From IMG/VR virus record IMGVR_UViG_3300042567_002119, positions 26,568 through 90,567 of that record: DNA of 64,000 nt; one strand, given 5' to 3'. Below are positions 1 to 8,334 of the stretch, piece after piece (position 1 is the stretch's first letter; every line of letters starts with the position of its first letter). This stretch comes from a virus. The position numbers were made by a program, and so were the translations under genes. Under the pieces are notes generated by a model. It did no database searches and was not told where the DNA came from. It saw only the letters and a program-made list of their open reading frames with translations.

Positions 1-674
1 AAGTATTGGACGGAGAAGTTTGCGTTATGAAAGAAGGTGGACTTGAAGATTTCCAAGGAATTATCAAGGAGATCGGCAGAAAGAACCATACGATTCAGAC
101 TCCAAAGTATTACGTATTTGACTTCTTAGAAATGGCTGAATTTAATAATCAAGCAGGGGAAGTTTCTCTTTCAGCTCGATTAATTATCTTAAATGCAATC
201 GTAACTGACTTAACCTATGCAGAACCACTTCCACAATTTCAAATAAAATCGGTTGACGAATTTGAAAAGATTGTAGCTGATGCAACTGAAATGGGTTACG
301 AAGGAGTAATGATGCGTAAGGATATTGGTTACGAAGGCAAACGCTCAAAGAATCTGCTTAAAGTTAAAAAGATGCACGATGCAGAATACGTCGTAATTGA
401 TCTTGAATCTGACGTAAATCGTATCATTGACATGGGAAAAGAGGTTGAGGAGGTCATGTTGAAAGCAGTAATCGTAGAGCATAAAGGCAATACAGTTAGA
501 GTGGGTTCAGGTTTTAATATTGAACAGCGAAGATACTATCACAAAAACCCAAATGAAATTTTAGGTAAAACAATTACCGTTCAATTCTTTGAAGAAACTA
601 CTGATCAACACGGAGCTCATTCCCTAAGATTTCCAGTATTCAAAGCAATCCACGGTCAAAAGAGAGAATTTTAA
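1..674 (+). CDS. ATP-dependent DNA ligase, C-terminal part (5' end outside window)
   Basis: The reading frame is open from the window edge, so the gene begins upstream. The visible part carries nucleotidyltransferase-ligase motifs in order: LDGEV (motif III), the segment ending YVFDFLEM (IIIa), YEGVMMR (IV) and LLKVKK (V), followed by a C-terminal OB-fold-like region ending SLRFPVFKAIHGQKREF. The family seals nicks using ATP through a lysine-AMP intermediate; the catalytic lysine (KxDG) lies upstream of the window. It leads a compact plus-strand run of nucleotide and DNA metabolism genes. The fragment is typical of T4-like phage ligases. Confidence 0.9.
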   Translation, partial: VLDGEVCVMKEGGLEDFQGIIKEIGRKNHTIQTPKYYVFDFLEMAEFNNQAGEVSLSARLIILNAIVTDLTYAEPLPQFQIKSVDEFEKIVADATEMGYEGVMMRKDIGYEGKRSKNLLKVKKMHDAEYVVIDLESDVNRIIDMGKEVEEVMLKAVIVEHKGNTVRVGSGFNIEQRRYYHKNPNEILGKTITVQFFEETTDQHGAHSLRFPVFKAIHGQKREF

Positions 675-681
675 TTTATAT

Positions 682-1161
682 ATGAGCAAACGAATAATTG
701 TAGTCGGCAGAGCCGCAAGCGGAAAAGATTTTCTTCGTAAAAAATTCGAAGATAGAGGTTTTAGGTACGCAGTAAGTTACACAACACGCCCTCCACGCGA
801 AGGGGAAGTTGAAGGAAGAGATTACTTCTTCTTAAGTCCAGAACAGGCAGCTGATCTAATTAAAAATGACGAGTTCTATGAATACGTTGAGTTTAATGGC
901 TGGATTTACGGAACTACTCGTGACCAATTCGATGAGGATGACGTATTCATCATGACACCTAGTGGCTTAGCTCACCTGTCTGATGATGCGCGTAAAGAGT
1001 CATTGGTAATATTCTTTGATATTGCTGAGGATGTTAGGCGTCAACGTATGATGGACCGAGACATGCCCGGTGATTCAGTAGACAGACGATTAGAGGCCGA
1101 TCGTAAAGATTTTGAAGGCTTCACAAATTATGATATAAAAATAACTAACCACGATTTCTAA
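682..1161 (+). CDS. gmk: Guanylate kinase-like nucleotide kinase
   Basis: A P-loop GRAASGKD near residue 10 is followed by the GMP-binding signature SYTTRPPREGEVEGRDYFF around residues 30-50. Guanylate kinases phosphorylate (d)GMP to (d)GDP. At 159 residues it is shorter than cellular Gmk (about 200), so part of the lid or C-terminal helices is reduced. It starts 7 bases after the ligase stop and is followed by a one-base gap to the next gene, so it is probably co-transcribed. The probable role is dGTP supply during replication. Confidence 0.85.
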   Translation: MSKRIIVVGRAASGKDFLRKKFEDRGFRYAVSYTTRPPREGEVEGRDYFFLSPEQAADLIKNDEFYEYVEFNGWIYGTTRDQFDEDDVFIMTPSGLAHLSDDARKESLVIFFDIAEDVRRQRMMDRDMPGDSVDRRLEADRKDFEGFTNYDIKITNHDF

Positions 1162-1162
1162 T

Positions 1163-1591
1163 ATGGCATTTGAACTAAACGGAATAATCATTGAGATTTT
1201 CCCAGCACAGACTTTCAATAAAGGCTTTCGTAAGAGAGAATTTGTAATTGAATCGGGAGATAAGTACCCGCAAAAAATTGTATTTGGACTTGTACAGGAC
1301 AAATGTGACATGATTGATTCTTATGGAATCGGAGATACTGTCTCAGTTGCGTTTGATGTAAAAGGCCGAGACTGGACAGACAAGTCAGGTCAGACAAAAT
1401 ACTTTAATAGCCTTGAGGCTTACCGAATCAACGGACAGCAGAGAGCTAACGTAAGTAAACCTGCTTCTGATTTTAATGATGAGGACGATGACGAAATCTT
1501 CCGTAGCCTTGGAATTGAGACCTCTGCACCAAAAAAATCAACATCGACTCAGTCTACTTTGACTGATGACGATTTACCATTCGACTTTTAA
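1163..1591 (+). CDS. DUF3127-like single-stranded DNA-binding protein
   Basis: The 142-residue protein matches the Bacteroidota DUF3127 pattern: QTFNKGFRKREFVIE, then DKYPQKIVF, a Y-x-x-GD turn, and KYFNSLEAYRI. This is an OB-fold-like domain (about residues 1-90) followed by an acidic low-complexity tail ending DDDLPFDF. The acidic-aromatic end resembles the tail of bacterial SSB that recruits partner proteins. Context (ligase, exonuclease) supports replication or repair. ssDNA binding is inferred from the family and tail. Confidence 0.75.
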   Translation: MAFELNGIIIEIFPAQTFNKGFRKREFVIESGDKYPQKIVFGLVQDKCDMIDSYGIGDTVSVAFDVKGRDWTDKSGQTKYFNSLEAYRINGQQRANVSKPASDFNDEDDDEIFRSLGIETSAPKKSTSTQSTLTDDDLPFDF

Positions 1592-1593
1592 TT

Positions 1594-2220
1594 ATGAAAT
1601 ACGTATCGATTGATATTGAAACGACGGGTCTTGATCCAGAGACCTGTCAAATTTTACAGATTGGAGCTGTCATTGAGGACACCCTAAATCCAGCCTCATT
1701 GGAAGAACTACCTAAATTTCAGTGTATTGTGGAACACACTACGTATGTAGGAAGTCCATTTGCCCTATCTCTAAACTCTTGGATTCTAAAAATTCTTGGC
1801 GGTTTAGAGAATCTAACAAAGGACGAACGTCTCGCATACCGAAAGTATCATAACATTTTACCGGTTGGACTAGTAGCCCACTCATTTCAAATGTGGCTAG
1901 CTTCAAATGGTATCCCAGCTGAGGCGACTGGTTGCGTAAAAATTAATGCAGCAGGTAAGAACTTTGCAAGTTTTGACAAAGTATTTCTGCAGAAACTTCC
2001 AAACTGGAGTTCAAACGTGCAGATTAGACAGAGAATCTTGGATCCAGCCATTCTGTTAATGAATTGGAAAACTGACGAGAGCTTACCTAATTTACAGACG
2101 TGCATGGATCGATGCCAATTATCTGGAGAAGTAACCCATGATGCTCTGCAAGATGCATTAGATGTAGTTAGAGTCATCCGAACTGTAACTAGTAATTATA
2201 ACTTTGTTAATATTAATTAG
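1594..2220 (+). CDS. DnaQ-like 3'-5' exonuclease (DEDD superfamily)
   Basis: The N-terminus SIDIETTGLDPE holds the Exo I DxE motif; the C-terminal THDALQDALDVVRVI matches Exo III with its HD residues. The length of 208 residues fits a free-standing exonuclease domain. It begins 2 bases after the preceding gene. A role in proofreading, RNA primer removal or nucleic-acid turnover is possible; the substrate cannot be read from the sequence. Confidence 0.8.
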   Translation: MKYVSIDIETTGLDPETCQILQIGAVIEDTLNPASLEELPKFQCIVEHTTYVGSPFALSLNSWILKILGGLENLTKDERLAYRKYHNILPVGLVAHSFQMWLASNGIPAEATGCVKINAAGKNFASFDKVFLQKLPNWSSNVQIRQRILDPAILLMNWKTDESLPNLQTCMDRCQLSGEVTHDALQDALDVVRVIRTVTSNYNFVNIN

Positions 2221-2256
2221 GCTGAAATAGATAACATTATAAAAATATTACGTGTT

Positions 2257-2847
2257 ATGATTAAGACCTTTAAAACTTTTACAAATGAAGCACTTAGTCC
2301 AGCTATTTTAACTAGTTCAATTAATGAGTGTACAGCTAATCAACTTAAGAGTATTTCTGAATTTAAAAGTACTTATAAAACTGAGTTAGATAAAGCAAAT
2401 AAGATTGTTAACGTATACCAGGTAATTGATAAATTTAGTACCTGGCTAGTTGGTAAAACTCCAGCAATGGTCCAAGCTGCTCTATTAAATTCGCCAGGAA
2501 CTGCTGATAAACTGGTAATTGAGGCATATACTTTCATTTATATGGAAATACAAAATCAATTAAAGTCAATTGGTACACTTAAAAAATCAGCACTTAAATT
2601 ACTGGCTCCATCCGCTGCTGACTTTGATTCGCAAAAAACTGACTCAGACTTAGTGAATCAAATTATACAATTAGTGGAATCGTTATTTGATGTAGGCTTT
2701 ATGATTGGTTACAAATTTGACAGTAAGTCAATTGAGGCAAATAATGCTTCAAACTGGTCAGTTTCTTTTACCAAATCTCTTAATTCTAGGAAATCTTTAA
2801 TATTCAAAAATATTAAACTATTAATTCGTAACTTTTTATATAACTAA
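2257..2847 (+). CDS. Putative capsid-targeted internal protein (CTS N-terminus)
   Basis: The N-terminus MIKTFKTFTNEALSP closely resembles the T4 internal-protein capsid targeting sequence (MKTYQEFIxEA), with a likely cleavage after the Glu of TNE. The remaining roughly 185 residues are unrecognised, mostly helical and polar. It is the only strongly tagged gene in the first 7 kb; no clean ATAAATAA box is seen upstream, only an AT-rich leader. Function unknown; packaging in the head is inferred from the tag. Confidence 0.6.
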   Translation: MIKTFKTFTNEALSPAILTSSINECTANQLKSISEFKSTYKTELDKANKIVNVYQVIDKFSTWLVGKTPAMVQAALLNSPGTADKLVIEAYTFIYMEIQNQLKSIGTLKKSALKLLAPSAADFDSQKTDSDLVNQIIQLVESLFDVGFMIGYKFDSKSIEANNASNWSVSFTKSLNSRKSLIFKNIKLLIRNFLYN

Positions 2848-2853
2848 TTGTCT

Positions 2854-3126
2854 ATGACAAAATTAAAAGAATGTTTATTATTATTTGCAATTCAGCTTGT
2901 ACTGTATGGAATTTTATGCATAAATTTTAGAGCAGTTGCTGAAACTCAATATCACTTAGCAGCAGTTAGTGATTTTACAATAGCTTCACTAAATTTTTTC
3001 GTAATCCGAAAAATTGCAAAGAGCGAAGATTCACTACACCAATGGTTTGGTTATGTTACTGGCTCAGTAGCCGGGTCATATTTAGGAATTTGGTTATCGG
3101 TTCAACTAGCCAATACAATTTTGTAG
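2854..3126 (+). CDS. Small membrane protein, three predicted TM segments
   Basis: The start is placed at the ATG at 2854 rather than an in-frame TTG six bases upstream. About 90 residues hold hydrophobic stretches near residues 5-22, 30-50 and 68-88, with a Gly/Ser-rich segment in the last. It follows the tagged gene by 6 bases. A holin-like role is possible from size and topology but not shown; no family was recognised. Confidence 0.65.
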   Translation: MTKLKECLLLFAIQLVLYGILCINFRAVAETQYHLAAVSDFTIASLNFFVIRKIAKSEDSLHQWFGYVTGSVAGSYLGIWLSVQLANTIL

Positions 3127-3133
3127 TATAATA
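3124..3133 (+). promoter_or_regulatory. AGTATAATA-class promoter
   Basis: TAGTATAATA ends 5 bases before the ATG at 3139. The same word precedes many genes in the window at similarly short distances. Confidence 0.6.
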
Positions 3134-3138
3134 ACTAC

Positions 3139-4113
3139 ATGAAAGATACTAACGTCCGTTTGGGTTACTGTTGCATTAACTTGTCTCTAGCCGACCAAAA
3201 AATTACAGCCAATCGAGGTATGATCCGTAAAACCTTTCAAGAAAAGGGCGTTTCATATTGTGCTGAGCTTGCGCATCAAAATATAAAAGATGTTCTAAAA
3301 ATTCTACAATGGAATTTAGCTAATGGCATTTACGTATATCGAATGTCAAGCGATATTTTTCCATGGATGTCAGAGTACGAAATTACTCAGCTTCCAAACT
3401 TTATGGAAATCTTGCCAGACATGCAGGCAATCGGCAAGTTTGTAATTGCAAACGGCATGCGAATCTCAATGCATCCAGGCCAGTTCGATGTTCTGCCATC
3501 TCCCAATCCAGCGGTTGTCACAAAAACAGTCAAGGATCTGGACCAGCATGCGCAAATTATGACCTTAATGGGCTTGCCAATTGACCATAATTATCCAATT
3601 AACATTCATGTCGGTGGGACCTATGGCGATAAGGAGTCCGCTGCTCAACGATTCTGTCAGAATTTTCAACGTCTCCACGAAAATACTAAGGCCAGGCTTG
3701 TTGTCGAAAACGACGATAAGGCTACACAGTACTCGGTACTCGATCTTTTTCAATTAGTCTATACGAATATTGGCACGCCAATTACATTTGATTTCCATCA
3801 TCACCGTTTTAACACCAGCGATCTTACTGAGGAAGCTGCACTCGCCCTAGCTGCCACTACCTGGGGACGCGTGACTCCGCTCACTCATTACTCTAGTAGT
3901 AAAAAAACATTTGAAGATCCGTCAGTTATTGCCAGATCCCATGCTGATTACGTTTACGAACAGATAAATACTTATAATCGCAGTTTCGATATTGAGATAG
4001 AGGCCAAGGCAAAAGACCTAGCCGTACTTAAGTATCGTGACTCTTCTGTGAGTCTTCTTGAAAACTACTTGGAGTTCGATGATAAAAGATACTTTGAAAA
4101 AATAGCAGACTAA
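3139..4113 (+). CDS. uvdE: UV damage endonuclease (UvdE/UvsE)
   Basis: The 324-residue protein begins VRLGYCCINLSL, the UVDE family signature, and has the conserved TIM-barrel metal-site motifs HPGQF, NIHVGG, VVENDDK and FDFHHHRFN. UVDE nicks DNA 5' of UV photoproducts and starts alternative excision repair. Full length for the family. It has its own promoter-like box with a 5-base gap to the start and directly abuts the next gene. It adds to a repair set with the Nei-like glycosylase and ligase. Confidence 0.93.
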   Translation: MKDTNVRLGYCCINLSLADQKITANRGMIRKTFQEKGVSYCAELAHQNIKDVLKILQWNLANGIYVYRMSSDIFPWMSEYEITQLPNFMEILPDMQAIGKFVIANGMRISMHPGQFDVLPSPNPAVVTKTVKDLDQHAQIMTLMGLPIDHNYPINIHVGGTYGDKESAAQRFCQNFQRLHENTKARLVVENDDKATQYSVLDLFQLVYTNIGTPITFDFHHHRFNTSDLTEEAALALAATTWGRVTPLTHYSSSKKTFEDPSVIARSHADYVYEQINTYNRSFDIEIEAKAKDLAVLKYRDSSVSLLENYLEFDDKRYFEKIAD

Positions 4114-4374
4114 ATGACTGATCAAACTACTGAAGACTGCGGATGCGGTTCAACGCCAGCAACTCCAAAACCTACGGTACTTAGCCGAATCATCGATAAA
4201 GTGTTTGTTAGTGAAGATCTAAAGAATCACCGAATGTCCATTTGCAAACAGTGTCCTCATTTTGGAGAGACCCTATCCCAATGTGGAATATGCGGCTGTT
4301 TTCTTGAAGCAAAGACTCGACTGGTAGGATTTCACTGCGCGCTAGATCAAATAGGCGAGCAACCTAAGTGGTAA
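4114..4374 (+). CDS. Small Cys-rich zinc-ribbon protein
   Basis: The 86-residue protein starts at the base after the uvdE stop. Cysteines occur as CGC near the N-terminus and as CKQC, CGICGC and a later C in the C-terminal half (about residues 44-78), suggesting one or two zinc sites. It ends in LDQIGEQPKW, like small zinc-finger proteins seen in many T4-like phages. Function unknown. Confidence 0.75.
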   Translation: MTDQTTEDCGCGSTPATPKPTVLSRIIDKVFVSEDLKNHRMSICKQCPHFGETLSQCGICGCFLEAKTRLVGFHCALDQIGEQPKW

Positions 4375-4381
4375 TAAATAA
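4374..4381 (+). promoter_or_regulatory. Late-type ATAAATAA promoter box
   Basis: ATAAATAA lies at the end of the zinc-ribbon gene and 52 bases upstream of the ATG at 4433. It matches the T4 late box TATAAATA. Confidence 0.5.
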
Positions 4382-4432
4382 TCTTGAAATTTACTTTTAA
4401 TTTCCTAGAGTCAATCACTGACTCTTTGAAAA

Positions 4433-4690
4433 ATGATAACCCTATGGACAGTGAGAGTCAAAACTTGGAGACAAACCTTAATGGCCAACCTGGCAACATG
4501 GTGCATGATGATCGCACTGTTCTTCAATCCGTTCGGTTTCGATATCGTACAGTATTGGCTAATGCAGGTAACTGGCAGTTTATGGAGAGCCAACTTCGTT
4601 TTGTACTGCATAGCGGCACTATTCTTTGGCTGCTCTTTCTACTTTCGTTGGCGATATAAAAAACTTGTTAAACAAAAAAGGACTCTTTAA
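4433..4690 (+). CDS. Small inner-membrane protein, two TM segments
   Basis: The 85-residue protein has hydrophobic helices around residues 22-42 and 52-70, then a basic tail RWRYKKLVKQKRTL, suggesting a cytoplasmic C-terminus. An overlapping frame (4384-4659, TTG start) was judged less protein-like. The ATG at 4481 is an alternative start. A terminator begins inside its last codons. Function unknown. Confidence 0.65.
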   Translation: MITLWTVRVKTWRQTLMANLATWCMMIALFFNPFGFDIVQYWLMQVTGSLWRANFVLYCIAALFFGCSFYFRWRYKKLVKQKRTL

Positions 4691-4703
4691 GAGTCCTTTT
4701 TTG
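4679..4703. terminator. Intrinsic terminator, likely bidirectional
   Basis: AGGACTC and GAGTCCT form a 7-bp stem with a 5-base loop, flanked by A and T runs, between convergent genes. Confidence 0.85.
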
Positions 4704-4720
4704 TTAGTTATATTAACCGA

Positions 4721-5863
4721 TTAAACTGTATACAGACTACTTACAATTGGATAATTAGCGGAATGTAAAAGTTGCTGTAAATCCCTATGGCCAGCAGCTG
4801 AATCATTAGCTAAGTGTATTTTAAAAGACTTAACGGTCTGTACTTGCTCACTATATGTTCCAGCATTTAAATGTGATCCAACTACCCATTTAGTAGTGTT
4901 TGTCCAGGTAATAGGCGTAATTACTGATAAATTGCGGCTCTCTCCGCCGTTCGCTCGAATGATCGGAGTTTCTCCAGCTTTATGAGCGAAGGTAATGTAC
5001 GTGGACGGTTGAGTTAGAGCCAAGTCATAGTCGACTTGATAACAAATCGATCCACTGATATTCAACACCTGAATACCTGAATCAGCTGTTCGAACTTGGT
5101 AAATTGCTTTATTTGCGACAGTGTCATATAATTCAAAAAGTGTTTTGTCAGGTACAAGTTCTCCAAATACTCCCTCAAATACAAAGCCATTCGAGTAAAC
5201 GCTTGCAGCCGTTGCTGTGGTCTGTACAAGACCGCCTGCTCCTCCTAATACAAATCCGCCCTCCGAGCCAAGGCCGTTACCATTTGGGGTGACTCCAGTC
5301 GCGCTAATTAAATTAAAATCTTTAACTTTGAATGCAGCTGGAGCGTGTGTTCCAAATCCAACGGATGTTGTGGGATTTGCTAAGTTAAACATTTCAGTGT
5401 CTCCTCCGCCGTAATAGCTTCCCAAGTAACCTGATTCAATATTCGCAACCGTTTGACAACCAGTCAGTGACTCTGCGAACGTATATTCTGGGTAATCACA
5501 GTTAATTAGTGCATATTTGCCGCTGGCCTTTAACCAGGCAAGTGTCTCTGTGTAACTCATCAGTGCATAATTATTTGCACTTCGGTCAGGTAGTCTACTT
5601 ACTAATTCGGCGATTTTGTCAGTGTAGGTTCCAGTTCCATCGATCCACCAGATACGCGGTACTGCATTATCTTCGGTGTCTATTCCTCTACTAAAAGTAT
5701 CTGAATACAGAACTATATTTGTGTTTGGAGAAATACCCGCTCTCCATTTTCGAGCAGTGTCCGCTCGGTAATCCTTAGGAGTAAGTCCCAAAGAAACGGT
5801 TCCTATATGAATCGCTGCCGGTGATTGGCTAAGGCGATTATAACATACTGGATTTGGTGTCAT
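4721..5863 (-). CDS. Probable virion structural protein (LamG/ConA-like)
   Basis: 380 residues with the composition of a beta-rich, Gly/Thr/Ser/Asn-rich tail or surface protein. The C-terminal half (about 190-380) reads like a concanavalin-like jelly roll: GFVFEGVFGELVPDKTLFEL, then TYITFAHKAGETPIIRANG, then TKWVVGSHLNAGTYSEQVQ. Such domains bind carbohydrate in phage tail and receptor proteins. Minus strand, single gene, with a late ATAAATAA box upstream on its strand. The family was not firmly identified. Confidence 0.6.
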   Translation of the reverse strand: MTPNPVCYNRLSQSPAAIHIGTVSLGLTPKDYRADTARKWRAGISPNTNIVLYSDTFSRGIDTEDNAVPRIWWIDGTGTYTDKIAELVSRLPDRSANNYALMSYTETLAWLKASGKYALINCDYPEYTFAESLTGCQTVANIESGYLGSYYGGGDTEMFNLANPTTSVGFGTHAPAAFKVKDFNLISATGVTPNGNGLGSEGGFVLGGAGGLVQTTATAASVYSNGFVFEGVFGELVPDKTLFELYDTVANKAIYQVRTADSGIQVLNISGSICYQVDYDLALTQPSTYITFAHKAGETPIIRANGGESRNLSVITPITWTNTTKWVVGSHLNAGTYSEQVQTVKSFKIHLANDSAAGHRDLQQLLHSANYPIVSSLYTV

Positions 5864-5884
5864 AGTGTATAAAATTATTTGAAT

Positions 5885-5892
5885 TTATTTAT
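5885..5892 (-). promoter_or_regulatory. Late-type ATAAATAA promoter box
   Basis: ATAAATAA on the minus strand, 21 bases upstream of the structural protein start at 5863. Confidence 0.6.
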
Positions 5893-5940
5893 TTGCGAAA
5901 GTTTAGCAAGTCTTCGATGTAACCTTTTATTCTCTACTGT

Positions 5941-5949
5941 AGTATAATA
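5941..5949 (+). promoter_or_regulatory. AGTATAATA-class promoter
   Basis: AGTATAATA ends 5 bases before the ATG at 5955 and heads a three-gene run. Confidence 0.6.
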
Positions 5950-5954
5950 ATAGC

Positions 5955-6194
5955 ATGAGCTTTAATAAATATTTTATTCCAGAACCAGAAGTGGTTGCTG
6001 ATCTAGTAAAGAAGAAAGGGCCAAAGGCTTTTATCTCCAGAAAAATAGATGCAGTGATCGGAAATCCAGTCAGCATAGATATACTAGATCACATCTATGA
6101 AGAGGTGACCTTAGGTAAAGATGATGCAACTGTGATGCAGAGCTTGCGTAAAAAATTTCCAACCTATTTCAATGGCGAGTCCGTTAAGAGCTAA
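5955..6194 (+). CDS. Hypothetical protein, 79 aa
   Basis: Soluble, mixed-charge small protein beginning MSFNKYFIPEPE. First gene of an overlapping trio; its last 23 bases overlap the next gene in another frame. No family recognised. Confidence 0.7.
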   Translation: MSFNKYFIPEPEVVADLVKKKGPKAFISRKIDAVIGNPVSIDILDHIYEEVTLGKDDATVMQSLRKKFPTYFNGESVKS

Positions 6195-6459
6195 TGATGT
6201 CTGTTTAGTAACACTAAGAGTTGGTGAAACTGAAGTACATAGCGGAGTTTCAAGCACATTCCGGTCAGCCTATAAACTTGCACTATTTGAGCAGGGCATC
6301 TCATTCCCAAATCTGCCAGAGCGTGCAGCCCTAACTGTAATGAACCGAAACGGTCAAGTATTTCTTTGGGATACTGGGAAATTTCAATACGAGGAGGAGG
6401 CCAGATGGTCGCCAGTCGGTAAAATGGCAATAATTCAAAAAATAAAAGTAAAGAGATGA
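6172..6459 (+). CDS. Hypothetical protein, 95 aa
   Basis: Starts inside the preceding gene (ATG at 6172) and overlaps the next start by 4 bases (ATGA), so translation is probably coupled. Basic C-terminus QKIKVKR. No domain recognised. Confidence 0.7.
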   Translation: MASPLRANDVCLVTLRVGETEVHSGVSSTFRSAYKLALFEQGISFPNLPERAALTVMNRNGQVFLWDTGKFQYEEEARWSPVGKMAIIQKIKVKR

Positions 6460-6713
6460 ATTTAGAAAAACACGTAGTTATTTGTGACTGTCACTGTCCA
6501 GAACACCAGTTTATCCTAATCAAGGACACCACTGATCAAGAGGTTTGGTTGGAGGTCCACCTATGTCCAACTCCAGGCTTCTTTCGGAGATTATGGGCAG
6601 GCTTAAGGTATGCATTTGGCTACCGGTCCAGGTATGGACACTTTGATAATATCCTGGTAACGCCAGAAGATCAGGCAAAAATAGTTGACTTGTTACAAAC
6701 TAAACCACAATAA
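6456..6713 (+). CDS. Hypothetical phage protein with N-terminal CxCHC motif, 85 aa
   Basis: Begins MNLEKHVVICDCHCPEH; the Cys/His cluster may bind metal. The middle (LWAGLRYAFGYRSRYGHFDNI) resembles a small conserved phage protein family of unknown function. It overlaps the previous stop by ATGA and is followed by a strong terminator. Confidence 0.75.
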   Translation: MNLEKHVVICDCHCPEHQFILIKDTTDQEVWLEVHLCPTPGFFRRLWAGLRYAFGYRSRYGHFDNILVTPEDQAKIVDLLQTKPQ

Positions 6714-6740
6714 AAAAGGGAGCAAGTGCTCCCTTTTTTC
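6712..6740 (+). terminator. Intrinsic terminator
   Basis: GGGAGCA and TGCTCCC form a 7-bp stem followed by a T run; it lies between convergent genes and may act both ways. Confidence 0.85.
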
Positions 6741-6758
6741 TTTTTAATATCTGTAAAC

Positions 6759-6956
6759 TTATTCAATAAGTCCCAATATTCTTGATTCCTGAACTGCCTC
6801 TAACTGACATGGGGAAATTCCTTCTCCAAATCTGTCAAGTAATTTCTGTTCAGCTTCTCCTACTGAGCTTGCCTCAACTAAGTACTGTTCACGAATCTTT
6901 TTTGTTTTGCCGTTGTCGTCTTCCGACTCGAATCTTAATTTTGCTAAGTAATACAT
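6759..6956 (-). CDS. DUF4494-like small protein
   Basis: 65 residues: a beta-strand start MYYLAKLRFES, then KKIREQYLVEASSVGEAEQKLL. This matches the shape of the DUF4494 family common in Bacteroidota and their phages. Function unknown. It supports the host assignment. Confidence 0.65.
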   Translation of the reverse strand: MYYLAKLRFESEDDNGKTKKIREQYLVEASSVGEAEQKLLDRFGEGISPCQLEAVQESRILGLIE

Positions 6957-7001
6957 AATTTATAAATTTATAGAGTGTTATACTGAGAATCTGGATTAGG
7001 T

Positions 7002-7478
7002 TTACTGTTTAGCAGCTGCTTGATTAGATCTCATCGATAACCTTTTACCAGGAGACTCAAAACTAGATTTTACAGGATTGGCTTGCATAATTTTATTATC
7101 CTTTACCTCTTTGTCCTTCTTGAATACTTTATCGCCATTCATTTTCTTGGTCTTCTTCTTTTCGTTAAGATCAGAACCTTCTGCATACTGAGCCAATAGA
7201 GTATCAGCTTCATCTGCGAATTCTTCAGCAATTGCCTCTCCCATTTCGTCATTAATCATAACAATTAAGTCATTCTCAAGGTCTGTTAATCGGGTAGCAG
7301 TGCCGTATTTTTCAGAGTAAGGGTCAATATCAATGCCTGCTGAGCTGTATTGATTCGCCAATTCAATTAATTCTCTAGCCGTTTCGTGATAGAATCGGTC
7401 TGACTTCATATCCGCTTTTTGGTGAAAATCGTCAAAGCTTTCTTCGAAACTTTCAAATAGTGCAACGTATCGTTTCAT
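7002..7478 (-). CDS. Putative capsid-targeted internal protein (CTS N-terminus)
   Basis: The N-terminus MKRYVALFESFEESF fits the LFExF form of the targeting tag seen on many proteins here. The body is acidic and helical up to about residue 100, then a strongly basic, lysine-rich tail (about 105-158) ends in NQAAAKQ. A basic tail would suit contact with packaged DNA. A late promoter box lies upstream on its strand. No enzyme domain is seen. Confidence 0.65.
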   Translation of the reverse strand: MKRYVALFESFEESFDDFHQKADMKSDRFYHETARELIELANQYSSAGIDIDPYSEKYGTATRLTDLENDLIVMINDEMGEAIAEEFADEADTLLAQYAEGSDLNEKKKTKKMNGDKVFKKDKEVKDNKIMQANPVKSSFESPGKRLSMRSNQAAAKQ

Positions 7479-7505
7479 TATGTTTTTGGTATAATTTTAA
7501 TAAAT

Positions 7506-7513
7506 TTATTTAT
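7506..7513 (-). promoter_or_regulatory. Late-type ATAAATAA promoter box
   Basis: GGATAAATAA on the minus strand, 27 bases upstream of the start at 7478; it lies in the gap to the divergent nei-like gene. Confidence 0.65.
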
Positions 7514-7515
7514 CC

Positions 7516-8322
7516 ATGCCAGAAGGACCTGAATGTAGAAGAGTGTACGAAGGAATTGCCGAATTTTCCAAAGGAAAGACGGTTACTCAATTTGAAGTAT
7601 TAGGCGGCCGCTTCCTAAAGAGAGCACCGGACCTAGTCGTTAGCCCCAGTTTACCCACCAGAGTAGTGGGCGGTGGAGTTAAAGGCAAATTCATTTGGCT
7701 TGAATTAAGTGACGAGACCTGCCTCTGGATAACACTGGGAATGAGCGGGTTCTGGTCAACTGACTTGAGACCACACAGCCATTTCCGTATAGGCTTCGAT
7801 GATGGCACTTCGTTATATTTCGTTGATCAACGCAGATTCGGTACACTAAAGTTCATGCAAACTTCAGATCTTGCAAAAAAACTGGCCGGCTTGGGGCTTG
7901 ATATGCTAAACGATCAGACCTCAAGCATGTACGATTTTGTTAGAAAAGTTGAGTTACCTAAGGCTCAGAAGAAAACTGTAGCTGAAGCTTTAATGGACCA
8001 GTCGCTATTTGCCGGGGTCGGTAACTATATCAAATGTGAAATGCTTTACCGGTGCAGAATATCCCCATATCGACTGGTCAGCGACCTAACTCAGGAAGAT
8101 ATTTGTGGATTATGGAATTGGGGAAAATTAATCATGCGATCTTCCTATACACAAGGCGGCGCCAGTATCCGAAATTATCGACAGGTAACTGGTGAGTCAG
8201 GTGGATTTACCTTTGACTTTGAAGTGTATGCACAAAAGACCGATCTATTGGGCAATCTGGTGGTTAGGGAAGAAACCTTAGACGGAAGAACCACTCATTG
8301 GGTTCCAAGTCTACAATTATAG
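7516..8322 (+). CDS. nei: Fpg/Nei-family DNA glycosylase-AP lyase
   Basis: The N-terminus MPEGPECRR supplies the catalytic Pro and Glu of the Fpg/Nei family; GPE rather than LPE favours Nei (endonuclease VIII). The helix-two-turn-helix segment ALMDQSLFAGVGNYIKCE lies around residues 155-175. The C-terminus ends DGRTTHWVPSLQL with no CxxC zinc finger, so it is a zincless-finger variant. The enzyme removes oxidised bases and cleaves the abasic site. 268 residues is a normal length. Confidence 0.92.
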   Translation: MPEGPECRRVYEGIAEFSKGKTVTQFEVLGGRFLKRAPDLVVSPSLPTRVVGGGVKGKFIWLELSDETCLWITLGMSGFWSTDLRPHSHFRIGFDDGTSLYFVDQRRFGTLKFMQTSDLAKKLAGLGLDMLNDQTSSMYDFVRKVELPKAQKKTVAEALMDQSLFAGVGNYIKCEMLYRCRISPYRLVSDLTQEDICGLWNWGKLIMRSSYTQGGASIRNYRQVTGESGGFTFDFEVYAQKTDLLGNLVVREETLDGRTTHWVPSLQL

Positions 8323-8329
8323 TATAATA
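8321..8329 (+). promoter_or_regulatory. AGTATAATA-class promoter
   Basis: AGTATAATA overlaps the end of the glycosylase gene and lies 5 bases before the ATG at 8335. Confidence 0.6.
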
Positions 8330-8334
8330 GTAGC

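Noticed and set aside
4384-4659. Plus-strand frame with TTG start right after a late promoter box, beginning MKFTFNFLESITDS (tag-like).
   Set aside because: The remainder has poor protein-like composition, while the overlapping frame at 4433 encodes a clear two-helix membrane protein.
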